Positions 41,907-50,451 of a DNA stretch of 58,678 nt are shown piece by piece. Position 1 is the stretch's first letter, and each line of letters opens with the position of its first letter. The notes under the pieces were generated by a model. The model was given only the letters and a program-made list of their open reading frames with translations. It made no database searches and was not told where the DNA came from. The position numbers and the translations under genes were made by a program. Source of the stretch: 40CM-2-70-7 sp035505915 (GTDB taxonomy: Bacteria > Gemmatimonadota > Gemmatimonadetes > Gemmatimonadales > GWC2-71-9); assembly GCA_035505915.1 (NCBI GenBank), contig DATJQI010000039.1, positions 1 to 58,678 of the forward strand. Reading direction: 5' to 3'.

Positions 41907-42281
41907 GTGGCGCGATGGACCGACGAACAGGTCGGGAACGCGGTGGGTCTGCTGCTCCGGATCGGGGTGATCGTCGCCGCCGTCGTGGCCGGCGCGGGCG
42001 GCGTCGTCTATCTGTGGCGCCACGGCTCGGTGCCCGTGGACTACGCCGCCTTCCGGGGGGAGCCCCAGCGTCTCCGCTCCCTGAGCGCGATCCTGCGCGG
42101 CGCGGCGGCATTCGACCCGCTGGCCGTCACGCAGCTCGGCGTGGTGCTCCTGATCGCGACCCCGGTAGCGCGGGTGGGCCTGTCACTGGTCGGGTTCATA
42201 CTGGAAGGCGACCGGAAGTACCAGCTGATTACGCTGCTCGTGCTCCTGATCCTGACGGCGAGCTTGGTCGGGAGAATCTGA
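41907..42281 (+). CDS. DUF1634 membrane protein
   Basis: A 124-residue protein with three membrane helices and the DUF1634 pattern ('NAVGLLLRIGVIVAAVVAGAGGVVYL', 'LGVVLLIATPVARV', 'LITLLVLLILTASLVG'). It is typically encoded next to TauE/SafE genes, as here (GTG 2 nt after the stop), which suggests a common complex. Its last 53 nt overlap the end of the convergent lnt gene. Confidence 0.8.
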   Translation: MARWTDEQVGNAVGLLLRIGVIVAAVVAGAGGVVYLWRHGSVPVDYAAFRGEPQRLRSLSAILRGAAAFDPLAVTQLGVVLLIATPVARVGLSLVGFILEGDRKYQLITLLVLLILTASLVGRI

Positions 42282-43803
42282 AGACCGCGACCAGTATCAG
42301 CCCCAGCGTCGCGACGGCGGCTCCCGTCCCCACCCAGTCTCCCCACCGGACATAGAGCGGCACCACATCGCTGGTCACGAGGCGCCCGACGACGACGTCC
42401 TGGGTGCCGAGAACCGACGCATCGGTCACCCGGCCGAGCGGATCCACGAACTCCGAGATGCCGTCGTTGGCGGAGCGCGCGATGCCCATCCGGGTCTCGA
42501 TGGCGCGCATGATCAGATGCGCCGCGTGCTGGTACGGCGCCACGGTCTGCCCGTACCACGCGTCGTTCGTGATGTTGAAGACGACGTCGGCGCCCTCCGC
42601 GCGGTACTTCCGCGTCAGGTCCTCGAACGCGGACTCGTAGCAGACGATGACGCCGGCTTTCCCGACCGGCGTGGGATAGAGCGGCAGGGTGGTCCCGGGG
42701 CGGAACCGTCCCGACCAGTTCCTGATTCCGGGGATGGCCCGGAACCAGCTCACCGGGACGAACGGCGTCCGCTCCACCACCGGCACGAGGTACCGCTTCT
42801 CGTAGACCGGGTACTTCCGCCACGCCCCGGTGGTGTCGACGTAGAACGCGGCGTTGTAGATGTCGTAGTCGTTCCCGCCCGCCGGAGTCGCGTGCAGGCC
42901 GCCGAGGAGCACCGGTGTGCGGCCCTCCCGGACGAACCGCGCGATGCTCGAGTCCCACGGAACGGCGTCCTCCAGGAATCCGGGAAGCGCCGCTTCGGGC
43001 CAGGCGATGAGGTCCGGGCGCCCCATCGCGCGCGCGCGCCGCGACAGGCTGAGGAGCAGGTCCACTTCGCGCTGGGCCTCCGACGCCTGCCACTTCTCGG
43101 AGAATCCGATGTTGGGCTGGATCAACCCCACCACGCCGGCGGGCCGGAGCGGGGTGGTGTGCATCCGATGGACGCCGTAGGCCCAGGCGATCGCCACGGT
43201 CGCCACCACCGCCCCCAGACGCCAGGCCGCCGCCCGGACCCGGCCCCGCACCCCCAGCGCCGCCTCGACCAGGAGCACGTTGCACGCCATGAGCCAGAAC
43301 CCGACCCCGCGCGCCCCCGCCAGGTCCGCCCACTGCACCAGGACCGGGGCGTCGGTGAGCGAAGTCCCGATCCCGAGCCACGGAAACGCGACGTCGCCCG
43401 CGTGCCCCACCCCCCACTCGAGCGTGGTCCACACCACGGGCAGGGTGACCCACAGCGGCAGTGCCGGGAAGCGGAGCCGGAGCCGGATCAGGAGCCAGAA
43501 CACGCCGCCCGTGAACACGCCCATCATCACCACGGTCAAGAGGTAGCCGAGTCCGGAGAGCGGCGTGAAGTGCCAGAGCGCCACGACCAGCCAGTACAGC
43601 ACCACGCCCTGCGACACGAACCCGTACCACCATCCCCACCGGAACGCCGCCCGGGGGTCGGCGCGGGCCTCGAGCTCCCGGAGGAGCAGGACCGCGGGGG
43701 CCAGGACGACGAAGCTGAGGACGGGAACGCGGAACGGCGGGTAGGAGAGCAGGAGCAGCACGGCGCCCAGGGCCACGAGGAGGGCCACGCGGGCCCGGCT
43801 CAC
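42229..43803 (-). CDS. lnt: Apolipoprotein N-acyltransferase
   Basis: Adds the third acyl chain to lipoproteins in the inner membrane. The 524-residue protein has about 6-7 N-terminal membrane helices and a C-terminal nitrilase domain with the complete triad Glu270 (WPEAALPG), Lys336 (YEKRYLVP) and Cys388 (VCYESAFED), essentially the E. coli spacing (267/335/387). It ends in a last membrane helix. GTG 43803 overlaps the Gfo/Idh gene stop. Together with lepB and lolA in this window it indicates standard lipoprotein maturation. Confidence 0.95.
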   Translation of the reverse strand: MSRARVALLVALGAVLLLLSYPPFRVPVLSFVVLAPAVLLLRELEARADPRAAFRWGWWYGFVSQGVVLYWLVVALWHFTPLSGLGYLLTVVMMGVFTGGVFWLLIRLRLRFPALPLWVTLPVVWTTLEWGVGHAGDVAFPWLGIGTSLTDAPVLVQWADLAGARGVGFWLMACNVLLVEAALGVRGRVRAAAWRLGAVVATVAIAWAYGVHRMHTTPLRPAGVVGLIQPNIGFSEKWQASEAQREVDLLLSLSRRARAMGRPDLIAWPEAALPGFLEDAVPWDSSIARFVREGRTPVLLGGLHATPAGGNDYDIYNAAFYVDTTGAWRKYPVYEKRYLVPVVERTPFVPVSWFRAIPGIRNWSGRFRPGTTLPLYPTPVGKAGVIVCYESAFEDLTRKYRAEGADVVFNITNDAWYGQTVAPYQHAAHLIMRAIETRMGIARSANDGISEFVDPLGRVTDASVLGTQDVVVGRLVTSDVVPLYVRWGDWVGTGAAVATLGLILVAVFRFSRPSSPSGSGARAA

Positions 43804-44807
43804 AGGAGCACGTCTCTCCCCTCTTCGGCCGAGCGGTAGAGGGCATCCATCACGCGCTGGAGGGCCAGCTGGTCCTTGGGCGGCGGAGCGTTCACGTCCC
43901 CGCGCAGCACGGCCAGGAAATAGGTCCACTCGGCCCGGTAGGACTGCTGGAAGGCGGTCTCGCGGCCGCTGGCGCCGGTCGGCGTGACGTCGGTGGGCGT
44001 CCCGTGCACGTCCTTGAACACGCGCAGGGGGCCGATCGCGGCGGCGCCCTTCTTGCCGACGACGTCGAACCAGAAACGCTCCCCCTCCCCCATGTGCCGC
44101 CAGCTCACGTCCACCGAGATGGACGTGCCGTTCTCGCAGACGATGAGGGCCGACCCCAGGTCTTCCACCGCGCCCCCGGTGCGGCCCACGACGTGGGCGG
44201 AGACCCGCTTGGGAATGGGCCAGCCCGTGAGCCAGAGGCCGAGGTCGATGAGCGGCATCCCGAGATCGAGCAGGGCGCCGCCGCCCGCTTCCTGCCGGTG
44301 GAGCCGCCAGCCGAGGAGCTGGCGGCTGGGCTGGAACGTGTACCATCCGCCGCGGACGGCATCCACGGTGCCGAGCTCGCCGCCGTTCACGAAGTTGCGG
44401 ACCGCCTGGACGTCCGCGCGGAAGCGGTGGTTCATCCCGACCATGATCCGCTTTCCGTACCGTTCGGCGGCCTGGAGGACGGTCTCCACCCCCTGGGAGT
44501 TGAGGGCGAGCGGCCGTTCGCACAGCACGTGCGCGCCGGAGGAGAGGGCCGCGACCGCGTGGATCTCGTGCAGGTGATTGGGCGTGCAGAGCACCACCGC
44601 GTCGGCCTCGGCGTACTTGAGGACCTCTTCGATGTCGTCGTAGGTGTCCTTGACGTCGAAGCGGGACGCGAGGGCGCGGGCCTTGGAGACGTCGTTGTCG
44701 CAGATGGCGGCGATCTCCACCCCCGCCAGCTTGCGCAGCACCGGCAGGTGCGCCACCTGGGCGATCCCGCCGGCTCCGACGACCGCGATCCGGATCGGAT
44801 CGTTCAC
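43800..44807 (-). CDS. Gfo/Idh/MocA family oxidoreductase
   Basis: A 335-residue protein, GTG start. The N-terminal NAD(P) fold is clear (IAVVGAGGIAQVAH at 7-20), and the C-terminal alpha/beta domain has 'GGGALLDLGMPLIDLGLWL'. Two usual catalytic positions differ: the EKP motif reads ERP (97-99), and the His of the G-x-H-x-x-D motif is Pro185. It may be an unusual oxidoreductase or a non-catalytic member. It is coupled by GTGA overlaps to the barrel gene upstream and lnt downstream. Confidence 0.85.
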   Translation of the reverse strand: MNDPIRIAVVGAGGIAQVAHLPVLRKLAGVEIAAICDNDVSKARALASRFDVKDTYDDIEEVLKYAEADAVVLCTPNHLHEIHAVAALSSGAHVLCERPLALNSQGVETVLQAAERYGKRIMVGMNHRFRADVQAVRNFVNGGELGTVDAVRGGWYTFQPSRQLLGWRLHRQEAGGGALLDLGMPLIDLGLWLTGWPIPKRVSAHVVGRTGGAVEDLGSALIVCENGTSISVDVSWRHMGEGERFWFDVVGKKGAAAIGPLRVFKDVHGTPTDVTPTGASGRETAFQQSYRAEWTYFLAVLRGDVNAPPPKDQLALQRVMDALYRSAEEGRDVLL

Positions 44808-45481
44808 CGAGAGCTTCCTCCCCCCCCAGATCCCCAGCCGTGGAAGCGGTACATCAGCCCCGCCGAGAGCGACGCCGAGGCGAGGCCGTCCGACAGCACG
44901 CCCCGCCCTTCGAACGAGAGCGCCAGCCGCGGCGCGACGCGCACTTCGGCCCCCACCGTGAAATTCACCGCCGGGAAGAATCCGTCCAGCGCGTCCTGGA
45001 CGAAGGTGCCGTCGATGGCGCTCCCGCTCCCGTGGCGCCAGTGCACCCCGACGCCCGCGCCTAGAAACGTGGTGAGAGCCGTTCCCTGAGGGAAGGCGTA
45101 TTGGAGGTCCAGGTCCCCCGCCAGGTCCGACCACCGGATCTGGCCGACGCTCACCGTGAAATTCGAGTCGGGGTCGTGGACGAGGCTCCGGATCCGCGAG
45201 GCGAAGTCGTTGAGGGACTGCTGATCGAATCCGGACCGGAAGTAGGAGAGGCCGAGGAGGACCCGGACCCGGGGGGCGATGTTGCCGGCGTCGAACCGGA
45301 CGCCGGCGAGCAGGGCGCCCTTGAGCTTGCTGGCGCCCAGGGGCCCCAGCTCGAAGCGCAGGCCGGTGGGCTGCAGGTTGTCGTAGGAGAACTGGTCGAG
45401 AACACCCTGGGCGGCCAGTCGGTTAGGCGGATAGGCGGTGAGGAGCACCCCATATCCAACGAACATCACCAATCCCCTCAC
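44804..45481 (-). CDS. Outer-membrane beta-barrel protein, small
   Basis: About 225 residues. A signal-like N-terminus (GYGVLLTAYPP...LAAQ) leads to alternating amphipathic strands with glycine turns ('LKGALLAGVRFDA', 'RVRVLLGLSYFRSGF', 'LTTFLGAGVGVHWRHG'), the look of an 8-stranded OmpA/OmpW-type barrel. The start is uncertain: GTG 45481 gives an Arg-containing signal peptide; ATG 45466 has a better ribosome site (GAGGGG); TTG 45517 would overlap the SpoIID gene. Substrate and role are unknown. Confidence 0.65.
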   Translation of the reverse strand: MRGLVMFVGYGVLLTAYPPNRLAAQGVLDQFSYDNLQPTGLRFELGPLGASKLKGALLAGVRFDAGNIAPRVRVLLGLSYFRSGFDQQSLNDFASRIRSLVHDPDSNFTVSVGQIRWSDLAGDLDLQYAFPQGTALTTFLGAGVGVHWRHGSGSAIDGTFVQDALDGFFPAVNFTVGAEVRVAPRLALSFEGRGVLSDGLASASLSAGLMYRFHGWGSGGGGSSR

Positions 45482-45500
45482 ACCCAACCGTCTGACCGGC

Positions 45501-46742
45501 CTAGTAGAGCTTCGCAATCTCGGTCCCCGGGAAATACGTGGTGATGATCTCCTGATACCCCTGCCCCACGCGGGCCCGGCCGATGGCCCCCCACTGGCAG
45601 AAGCCCACGCCGTGCCCGGAGCCGGCGCCCGTGGCCACGAGATGGGTGACCTCGCCGTGGTCCGTGGTCACGAACAGCTGAAAGGCCGCGCTGGCGAGAA
45701 ACCGGTCCGGGGCGGGCCGGAGAACGCTCCGCACGTCAGGCTCCGAGATCCGCGCGTCCCCGTGCGGGAAGACGATCCGGAGCTCCCCCACCCGGCCTGA
45801 GGCCGTGGTCCGCGTGACTTCCACGTTGACGATGCGCTGAAGCCCGTCGCCGCCGAGCGGAACCACCGGCGGCAGGCTTCGGGCCAATATAGTGCGCAGG
45901 GTGGCGCCATCCCACTCCTCTTTCCACCGGAACCGGGGGGAGATGTCGCAGTAGTAGTGCCCCCCACCCGACGCATCCGACACCGGACGCAGGTACGGGC
46001 GCGCCGCCCCGTTGTGGAAGGCCTCGGCCGCGTCCGCCGTCTGAAATCCGCAGGTCGAGTGGAAGAAGGCGTCGATCAGCTCCCCGTGATACGTCACCAC
46101 CCGGCCGGCGGTCCGTCGCACCGCGCCCCAGGCCTGCTGGGTCTCCGCGGCGACGCCGCCGTACACCTGGTCCCGGGTGTCGTCCGTGACGTCGAAGCCC
46201 TGGGCCTCCCAGCGGCCCCGGTTCTTGAGGGCGAAGGTCCGGGAGACGATCGCCTGGGCATCGAGGGCCTGGAGCTCGTTGTCCTTGCGGGGTCCGAGCT
46301 CCGGGCCCACCACGGCCGCGACGTAGCTCTCGAGGGGAACGCGGTTGACCAGGAGGAGGCCGGTGGGCGAGCGGATGACGTTGATCCGACCCCGGTACCG
46401 TTTGCCGTCGGCGGCGACGAAGTGGTCGGCGGTGGCACTGACGGCGGAGATGCCGGTGTGGGGACCGGTGCGGCCGCCGTCGGGGCGGACCAGGACCAAG
46501 CCCGAACCTTCCGGAACGACGCCCCATTTGGCGCCGGCGGGGATGCTCGCCACGGCCTTCCCGTCGGCGTCGTCGGTCACGAGGATCCGGGCGTCGCCGC
46601 CGAGGGTGATGCGGGAGAGGCCGTCGGCCAGGCCGACGCGGAGCTCGGGCTCGGAGCCGGGGAGCGGGGGGGGATGATGGACGCACGCGCCGGCGATGAC
46701 GGTCACCGCGAGAGCCCAGGCCGCGCGCCGGGCCGGCCTCAC
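45501..46742 (-). CDS. SpoIID/LytB family cell-wall protein
   Basis: A 413-residue secreted or lipid-anchored protein, GTG start (GTGA overlap with rimO). The N-terminal hydrophobic segment ends in AGAC, a borderline lipobox. The SpoIID core (about 60-400) has 'YRGRINVIRSPTGLLLVNRVPLESYVAAVVGPELG', 'AIVSRTFALKNRGRW', 'TCGFQTADAAEAFHNGAARPYL' and 'GSGHGVGFCQWGA'. Bacillus SpoIID is a lytic transglycosylase acting on glycans without stem peptides; outside sporulators the family is poorly studied. The substrate type is the same one bound by the SPOR proteins elsewhere in the window. Confidence 0.9.
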   Translation of the reverse strand: MRPARRAAWALAVTVIAGACVHHPPPLPGSEPELRVGLADGLSRITLGGDARILVTDDADGKAVASIPAGAKWGVVPEGSGLVLVRPDGGRTGPHTGISAVSATADHFVAADGKRYRGRINVIRSPTGLLLVNRVPLESYVAAVVGPELGPRKDNELQALDAQAIVSRTFALKNRGRWEAQGFDVTDDTRDQVYGGVAAETQQAWGAVRRTAGRVVTYHGELIDAFFHSTCGFQTADAAEAFHNGAARPYLRPVSDASGGGHYYCDISPRFRWKEEWDGATLRTILARSLPPVVPLGGDGLQRIVNVEVTRTTASGRVGELRIVFPHGDARISEPDVRSVLRPAPDRFLASAAFQLFVTTDHGEVTHLVATGAGSGHGVGFCQWGAIGRARVGQGYQEIITTYFPGTEIAKLY

Positions 46743-48055
46743 GTCAGCGCCACCGCCCGGAAATCGTAGTCCTCGCTCTCCGTCACGCGGGCCCGGACCA
46801 TCCCGCCCGGACGGGCCCATCCGCCGGCCGTGACGTAGGTGACGCCGTCCACGTCATCGGCCTGCCAGGGGACCCGTCCCACGTGGGTGGCGCCCCGGTC
46901 CCCCGGGTCGGCGATCTCGTCCACCAGCACGTCCACCTCCCGTCCCACGAATCGGGCCAGCCGTTCGGCGGACACGGCGCGCTGGATCTCGAGCAGCTCC
47001 TCCATCCGCGCGCGCTTCACCTCGTCCGGGACGTCGTCCTCGTACTGGACCGCCCGGGTGCCATCCTGGGGCGAGTAGGTGAACGCGCCGAGGCGGTCGA
47101 ACTTCGCTTCCTCGAGGAACTCGACGAGCTCCGAGAACTGGGCGTCGGTCTCGCCCGGGAATCCGACGAGGCAGGTGGTGCGGACGGCCAGGTCGGGAAC
47201 GACGGCGCGGAGCCAGGACAGCTTCTCCCGGATGGTGTCCTTCCGTTCCGGCCGGCGCATCTTCTCGAGCATCGCGTCGGACGCATGCTGAATCGGCATG
47301 TCGATGTAGGGCACGATGCGGGGGTGGTCCGCGATGACGCGGACCAGCCGCTCGGAGAGCCCCGCGGAGTAGACGTAGAGCAGCCGGTACCAGGGCACGG
47401 AGGTCTCGCGCAGCAGGGCCTCGAGCAGCTCCGGGAGCCGCGGGCCGCCGGGGCCCAGGTCGCGCCCGAAGTGTCCCAGATCCTGCGCCACGAGGTTGAT
47501 CTCCACCGCCCCCTGGGCCTCCAGAGCCTGCGCCTCGCGCACCAGCCGCTCGACCGGCTCGGACCGGTGCTTGCCGCGCATCAGCGGGATGGCGCAGAAG
47601 GCGCACGTGTGGTCGCAGCCTTCGGAGATCTTGAGGTAACGCACGTGCGGCTGCGCACCCAGGAACTGGCGGACGCCGGGGTGCGCCGTCACCGGATCGG
47701 GGATCAACCCGCGTTTCGCGAGCTCGGGCACGAGGTGATGAAGGTCCGAGAATCCGAGGAACAGATCCACCTCGGGCATCTCGGCCTGCAGCTCGGTCTT
47801 GTACCGCTGCACCAGGCAGCCGACCGCCACCACGGCCTTGACCCCGCCTTCGTGCTTCAGACGGGCGGCGCCGAGCATGGCGTTGATCGACTCCTGCTTC
47901 GCGGCGTCGATGAAGCCGCAGGTGTTGACGAGGACCACGTCGGAGGACGGGAGATCGGGCGTGACGACGGCGCCGTGGCCCACGAGGTCGCCCACCAGCC
48001 GTTCGGAGTCGACGGTCGCCTTGTCGCAGCCGAGCGAGATGACGCCGAGCTTCAT
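46739..48055 (-). CDS. rimO: Ribosomal protein S12 methylthiotransferase RimO
   Basis: A radical SAM enzyme that adds a methylthio group to an Asp of S12. The 438-residue protein has the N-terminal UPF0004 cluster cysteines Cys10, Cys46 and Cys80, the radical SAM CxxxCxxC at 147-154 (CDHTCAFC), and a C-terminal TRAM domain ending 'VRARVTESEDYDFRAVAL'. The phrase 'SLGCDKATVDSERL' (RimO: SLGCPKNLVDSE) separates it from MiaB. It overlaps yajQ by 4 nt. Confidence 0.94.
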   Translation of the reverse strand: MKLGVISLGCDKATVDSERLVGDLVGHGAVVTPDLPSSDVVLVNTCGFIDAAKQESINAMLGAARLKHEGGVKAVVAVGCLVQRYKTELQAEMPEVDLFLGFSDLHHLVPELAKRGLIPDPVTAHPGVRQFLGAQPHVRYLKISEGCDHTCAFCAIPLMRGKHRSEPVERLVREAQALEAQGAVEINLVAQDLGHFGRDLGPGGPRLPELLEALLRETSVPWYRLLYVYSAGLSERLVRVIADHPRIVPYIDMPIQHASDAMLEKMRRPERKDTIREKLSWLRAVVPDLAVRTTCLVGFPGETDAQFSELVEFLEEAKFDRLGAFTYSPQDGTRAVQYEDDVPDEVKRARMEELLEIQRAVSAERLARFVGREVDVLVDEIADPGDRGATHVGRVPWQADDVDGVTYVTAGGWARPGGMVRARVTESEDYDFRAVALT

Positions 48056-48555
48056 CCGCGGTAGTTCCCGAACTTGAGCTCGATGCCGAAATCCTGCGTG
48101 CGCAGAAACCCCATCACCTCCTGCAGCTCGTCCTTGGACGGGGACTGGACCCGCACCTCGTCGCCCTGAATGGAGGCCTGCGCCTTCTTGAACTTCTTGT
48201 CCTTGATCGCCTTCACGATGGCTTTGGCTTTCTCCTGCGGAATTCCCTGGGTGAGCGTGATGTCCCGCCGCACCGTGTCCCCGGTCGCCGGCACGACCTC
48301 CCCCAGGACCAGGTTCTTCACCGGCACGCCGCGTTTGATCATCTTGGTCTGCAGGACGTCGAAGAGGGCCTTCATCTTGAAGTCGTCGTCGGCCACGAGG
48401 GTCAGGAGACCCTTGGCCCGGTCGAACGCGATCGACGCCTTGGAGCCCTTGAAGTCGTAGCGCTGGGCCACCTCCTTGGTGGCCTGATTCACGGCGTTGT
48501 CGACCTCCTGGAGATCGGCGCCGGTCGAGACGTCAAACGACGACAGAGATGGCAT
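48052..48555 (-). CDS. yajQ: YajQ family nucleotide-binding protein
   Basis: A 167-residue YajQ/DUF520 protein. The family start 'MPSLSSFDVSTGADLQEVDNAV' fixes ATG 48555. Core motifs 'RYDFKGS', 'LVADDDFKMKALFDVLQTK' and 'KKFKKAQASIQGDEVRV' are intact. Xanthomonas members bind c-di-GMP and act on transcription, which may connect to the HD-GYP protein in this window; that connection is inference. No ribosome site precedes the ATG. Confidence 0.93.
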   Translation of the reverse strand: MPSLSSFDVSTGADLQEVDNAVNQATKEVAQRYDFKGSKASIAFDRAKGLLTLVADDDFKMKALFDVLQTKMIKRGVPVKNLVLGEVVPATGDTVRRDITLTQGIPQEKAKAIVKAIKDKKFKKAQASIQGDEVRVQSPSKDELQEVMGFLRTQDFGIELKFGNYRG

Positions 48556-48561
48556 GGCAGG

Positions 48562-48567
48562 AATATA
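48562..48567 (-). promoter_or_regulatory. Candidate leaderless -10 for yajQ-rimO
   Basis: TATATT on the minus strand ends 6 nt before the yajQ ATG, so transcription would begin at or next to the start codon. No recognisable -35 lies 17-18 nt upstream, where the large inverted repeat begins. Confidence 0.45.
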
Positions 48568-48570
48568 GAA

Positions 48571-48674
48571 GGCGCGGGGAGCGGGGAGCGGTCGGAGACG
48601 AAAAAAGGGAAGCCCCGCCGTGCCGGGCGGGGCTTCCACATCTTGGACTCCGACCGCTCCCCGCTCCCCGCGCC
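48571..48674. repeat. 26-bp inverted repeat enclosing the sigma-factor terminator
   Basis: The G-rich left arm (48571-48596) is perfectly complementary to 48649-48674. The right arm ends at the sigma-factor stop codon and the left arm abuts the yajQ -10. The 52-nt interior contains a second, perfect 12-bp hairpin. The arms also contain a short tandem GGGGAGC unit. Confidence 0.85.
48601..48637 (-). terminator. Intrinsic terminator of the sigma-factor gene
   Basis: On the minus strand, GGAAGCCCCGCC pairs with GGCGGGGCTTCC across a 6-nt loop and is followed by C and six Ts. It lies 37 nt past the sigma-factor stop and is a textbook Rho-independent terminator, separating it from yajQ. Confidence 0.9.
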
Positions 48675-49532
48675 CTAGAACAGGAAGCTGTCCAGCGCCC
48701 GTGCGCGCGACACGTGCCGCAGCCGGGCCAGGGCCTTCTCCTTGATCTGCCGCACCCGCTCCCGGGTGATGCCGAGGCGCGCGCCGATCTCCTCGAGGGT
48801 GAGGGGCTCGGGGGTTTCGAGGCCGAAATAGAGCCGGAGAATCAGGGCCTCCCGGTCCTTCAGGGTGCCGAGGACCTTCTCGACCGACTCGGTGAGGGCG
48901 TGCTCGAAGATCTCGTCGTCGGGCCCGGGGTTCTGGGTGTCGGGGAGATAATCGAGGAGCTTGTTGTCCTCACCGGGCGTGAGGGGGGCGTCCAGGGAGA
49001 GATGGGCCTGGGAAATGGACATCGTCTTGGCGACTTCCTCTTCCGAGATGTCCATCCCCTCGGCGATCTCTTCGACGGTGGGCTCGCGGCCCAGCTCCTG
49101 CAGCAGCGCCGATGACCGCTTTCCGATGCGGTGCAGCGTGCCGGCCCGGTTCAGGGGGACCCGGACGATGCGGGACTGCTCGGCCAGCGCCTGGAGAATC
49201 GCCTGACGGATCCACCAGACCGCGTACGAGATGAACTTGATGCCCTTGGTCTCGTCGAACTTATGGGCCGCGCGGATCAGGCCCAGGTTCCCCTCGTTGA
49301 TGAGATCCGAGAGGGAGACGCCCTGGTTCTGGTACTTCTTCGCGACCGAGACCACGAAGCGGAGGTTGGAGCGCACCAGCTTGTCCAGCGCTTCCTCGTC
49401 GCTCAGCTTGATGCGCTGAGCGAGCAGTACCTCCTCTTCCCGCGTGATCAGGGGGTACTGACTGATCTCCCGCAGATACTGATCGAGAGATCCTTCGTCG
49501 AACGACGCCCGCTTCGCCGTGTTCAGTTGCAT
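48675..49532 (-). CDS. rpoD: Primary-type RNA polymerase sigma factor (short RpoD/SigA)
   Basis: A 285-residue sigma-70 protein with region 1.2 at about 15-45, then region 2 ('ANLRFVVSVAKKYQNQG'-like, 'DLINEGNLGLIRAAHKFDETKGIKFISYAVWWIRQAI'), region 3 and region 4 ('LTLEEIGARLGITRERVRQIKEKALARLR'). Region 1.1 and the non-conserved region are absent, exactly as in the Bacteroidetes primary sigma factor. The ATG has GGAGGAAGAGGG upstream. The lepB gene lies 109 nt upstream on the same strand. Confidence 0.9.
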   Translation of the reverse strand: MQLNTAKRASFDEGSLDQYLREISQYPLITREEEVLLAQRIKLSDEEALDKLVRSNLRFVVSVAKKYQNQGVSLSDLINEGNLGLIRAAHKFDETKGIKFISYAVWWIRQAILQALAEQSRIVRVPLNRAGTLHRIGKRSSALLQELGREPTVEEIAEGMDISEEEVAKTMSISQAHLSLDAPLTPGEDNKLLDYLPDTQNPGPDDEIFEHALTESVEKVLGTLKDREALILRLYFGLETPEPLTLEEIGARLGITRERVRQIKEKALARLRHVSRARALDSFLF

Positions 49533-49641
49533 GGGGTCCCTCTTCCTCCGTGCATGAACGACGCCGCTCCAAGTCCACCCACCACCGCACCGTACGGCCC
49601 GGCGTCGGCGGCGCTACTCGCGCTCCCGTACCCTGCCACCT

Positions 49642-50415
49642 TCAGCGAATCAGCGAACCGAGCCGCGCCCAGCGGATGTCGTTGAGCCAGGGAAAATGGT
49701 CGTGCGCATCCCGGTCCACACTCCAGTACACGATCAGGGGCCGGCCGCGGATGGCGCTCTCGTCCACGAATCCCCAGTAGCGGGAATCGAGCGAGATGTC
49801 GCGGTTGTCCCCCAGCACAAAGTACTTGTGCGCCGGCACCACGAGTGGGCCCCAGTCGTCCCGGCACGGGTGATACGCCGCCCGGGCCGCCGCCGAGGTG
49901 TCCACCAGATAGTCGCGCTGCCACTCGAAATCACGGTCACAGTCGTTGCGCAGAGAATCGGTCCGCTCGACGTACGGCTCGGGATGCCGCACGCCGTTCA
50001 CCAGCACCTGTCCCTCGATCATCTGGAGGGTGTCGCCGGCGACGCCGACGATCCGCTTGACGAAGGTCGTGTCGGGGTGCCGCGGATACGGAAAGACCAC
50101 GACGTCCCCACGCCCCGGCGTGGCGAATCCGGGCAGCCGCGTGTGGGTGCCGGGGATCACGGCGCCGTACACGGCCTTGTTCACGAAGAGAAAGTCCCCC
50201 ACCAACAGCGTGCGCTCCATGCTGCCGCTCGGGATCTGGAATGCTTCAAGAAGGAAAGTGCGGATGATGAGGAACAGGACGAACGCCATGCCCAGCGTGC
50301 GCATCCACGTGTCGAACCATCGGGCGAGACGGGACCGCGGCTTTTCAGGGGGGTGCGAGGACTCACGCGGGAGAGGCGCGTTGGACGAACTCTGGGGAGC
50401 CCCCAAGTCGTGCAT
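49642..50415 (-). CDS. lepB: Signal peptidase I
   Basis: Cleaves secretory signal peptides at the outer face of the inner membrane. The 257-residue protein has a Pro/Ser-rich cytoplasmic lead, one membrane helix (about 38-55), the catalytic Ser65 in IPSGSMERTL and general-base Lys120 in FVKRIVG, then GDTL and GDNRDISLDSRYWG boxes. An insertion (about 140-180) contains two Cys. I start at ATG 50415 because a TTGCGC-17-TAACGT promoter ends 7 nt before it. Confidence 0.93.
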   Translation of the reverse strand: MHDLGAPQSSSNAPLPRESSHPPEKPRSRLARWFDTWMRTLGMAFVLFLIIRTFLLEAFQIPSGSMERTLLVGDFLFVNKAVYGAVIPGTHTRLPGFATPGRGDVVVFPYPRHPDTTFVKRIVGVAGDTLQMIEGQVLVNGVRHPEPYVERTDSLRNDCDRDFEWQRDYLVDTSAAARAAYHPCRDDWGPLVVPAHKYFVLGDNRDISLDSRYWGFVDESAIRGRPLIVYWSVDRDAHDHFPWLNDIRWARLGSLIR

Positions 50416-50422
50416 GGAACGT

Positions 50423-50451
50423 ACGTTAGCGGAGGGGCCCGCACGGCGCAA
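50423..50451 (-). promoter_or_regulatory. Leaderless promoter of lepB
   Basis: Minus strand: TTGCGC (50451-50446), 17-nt spacer, TAACGT (50428-50423), then 7 nt to the ATG. The transcript is predicted to start at the A of the start codon. The -10 overlaps the stop codon of a possible small gene. Confidence 0.5.
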
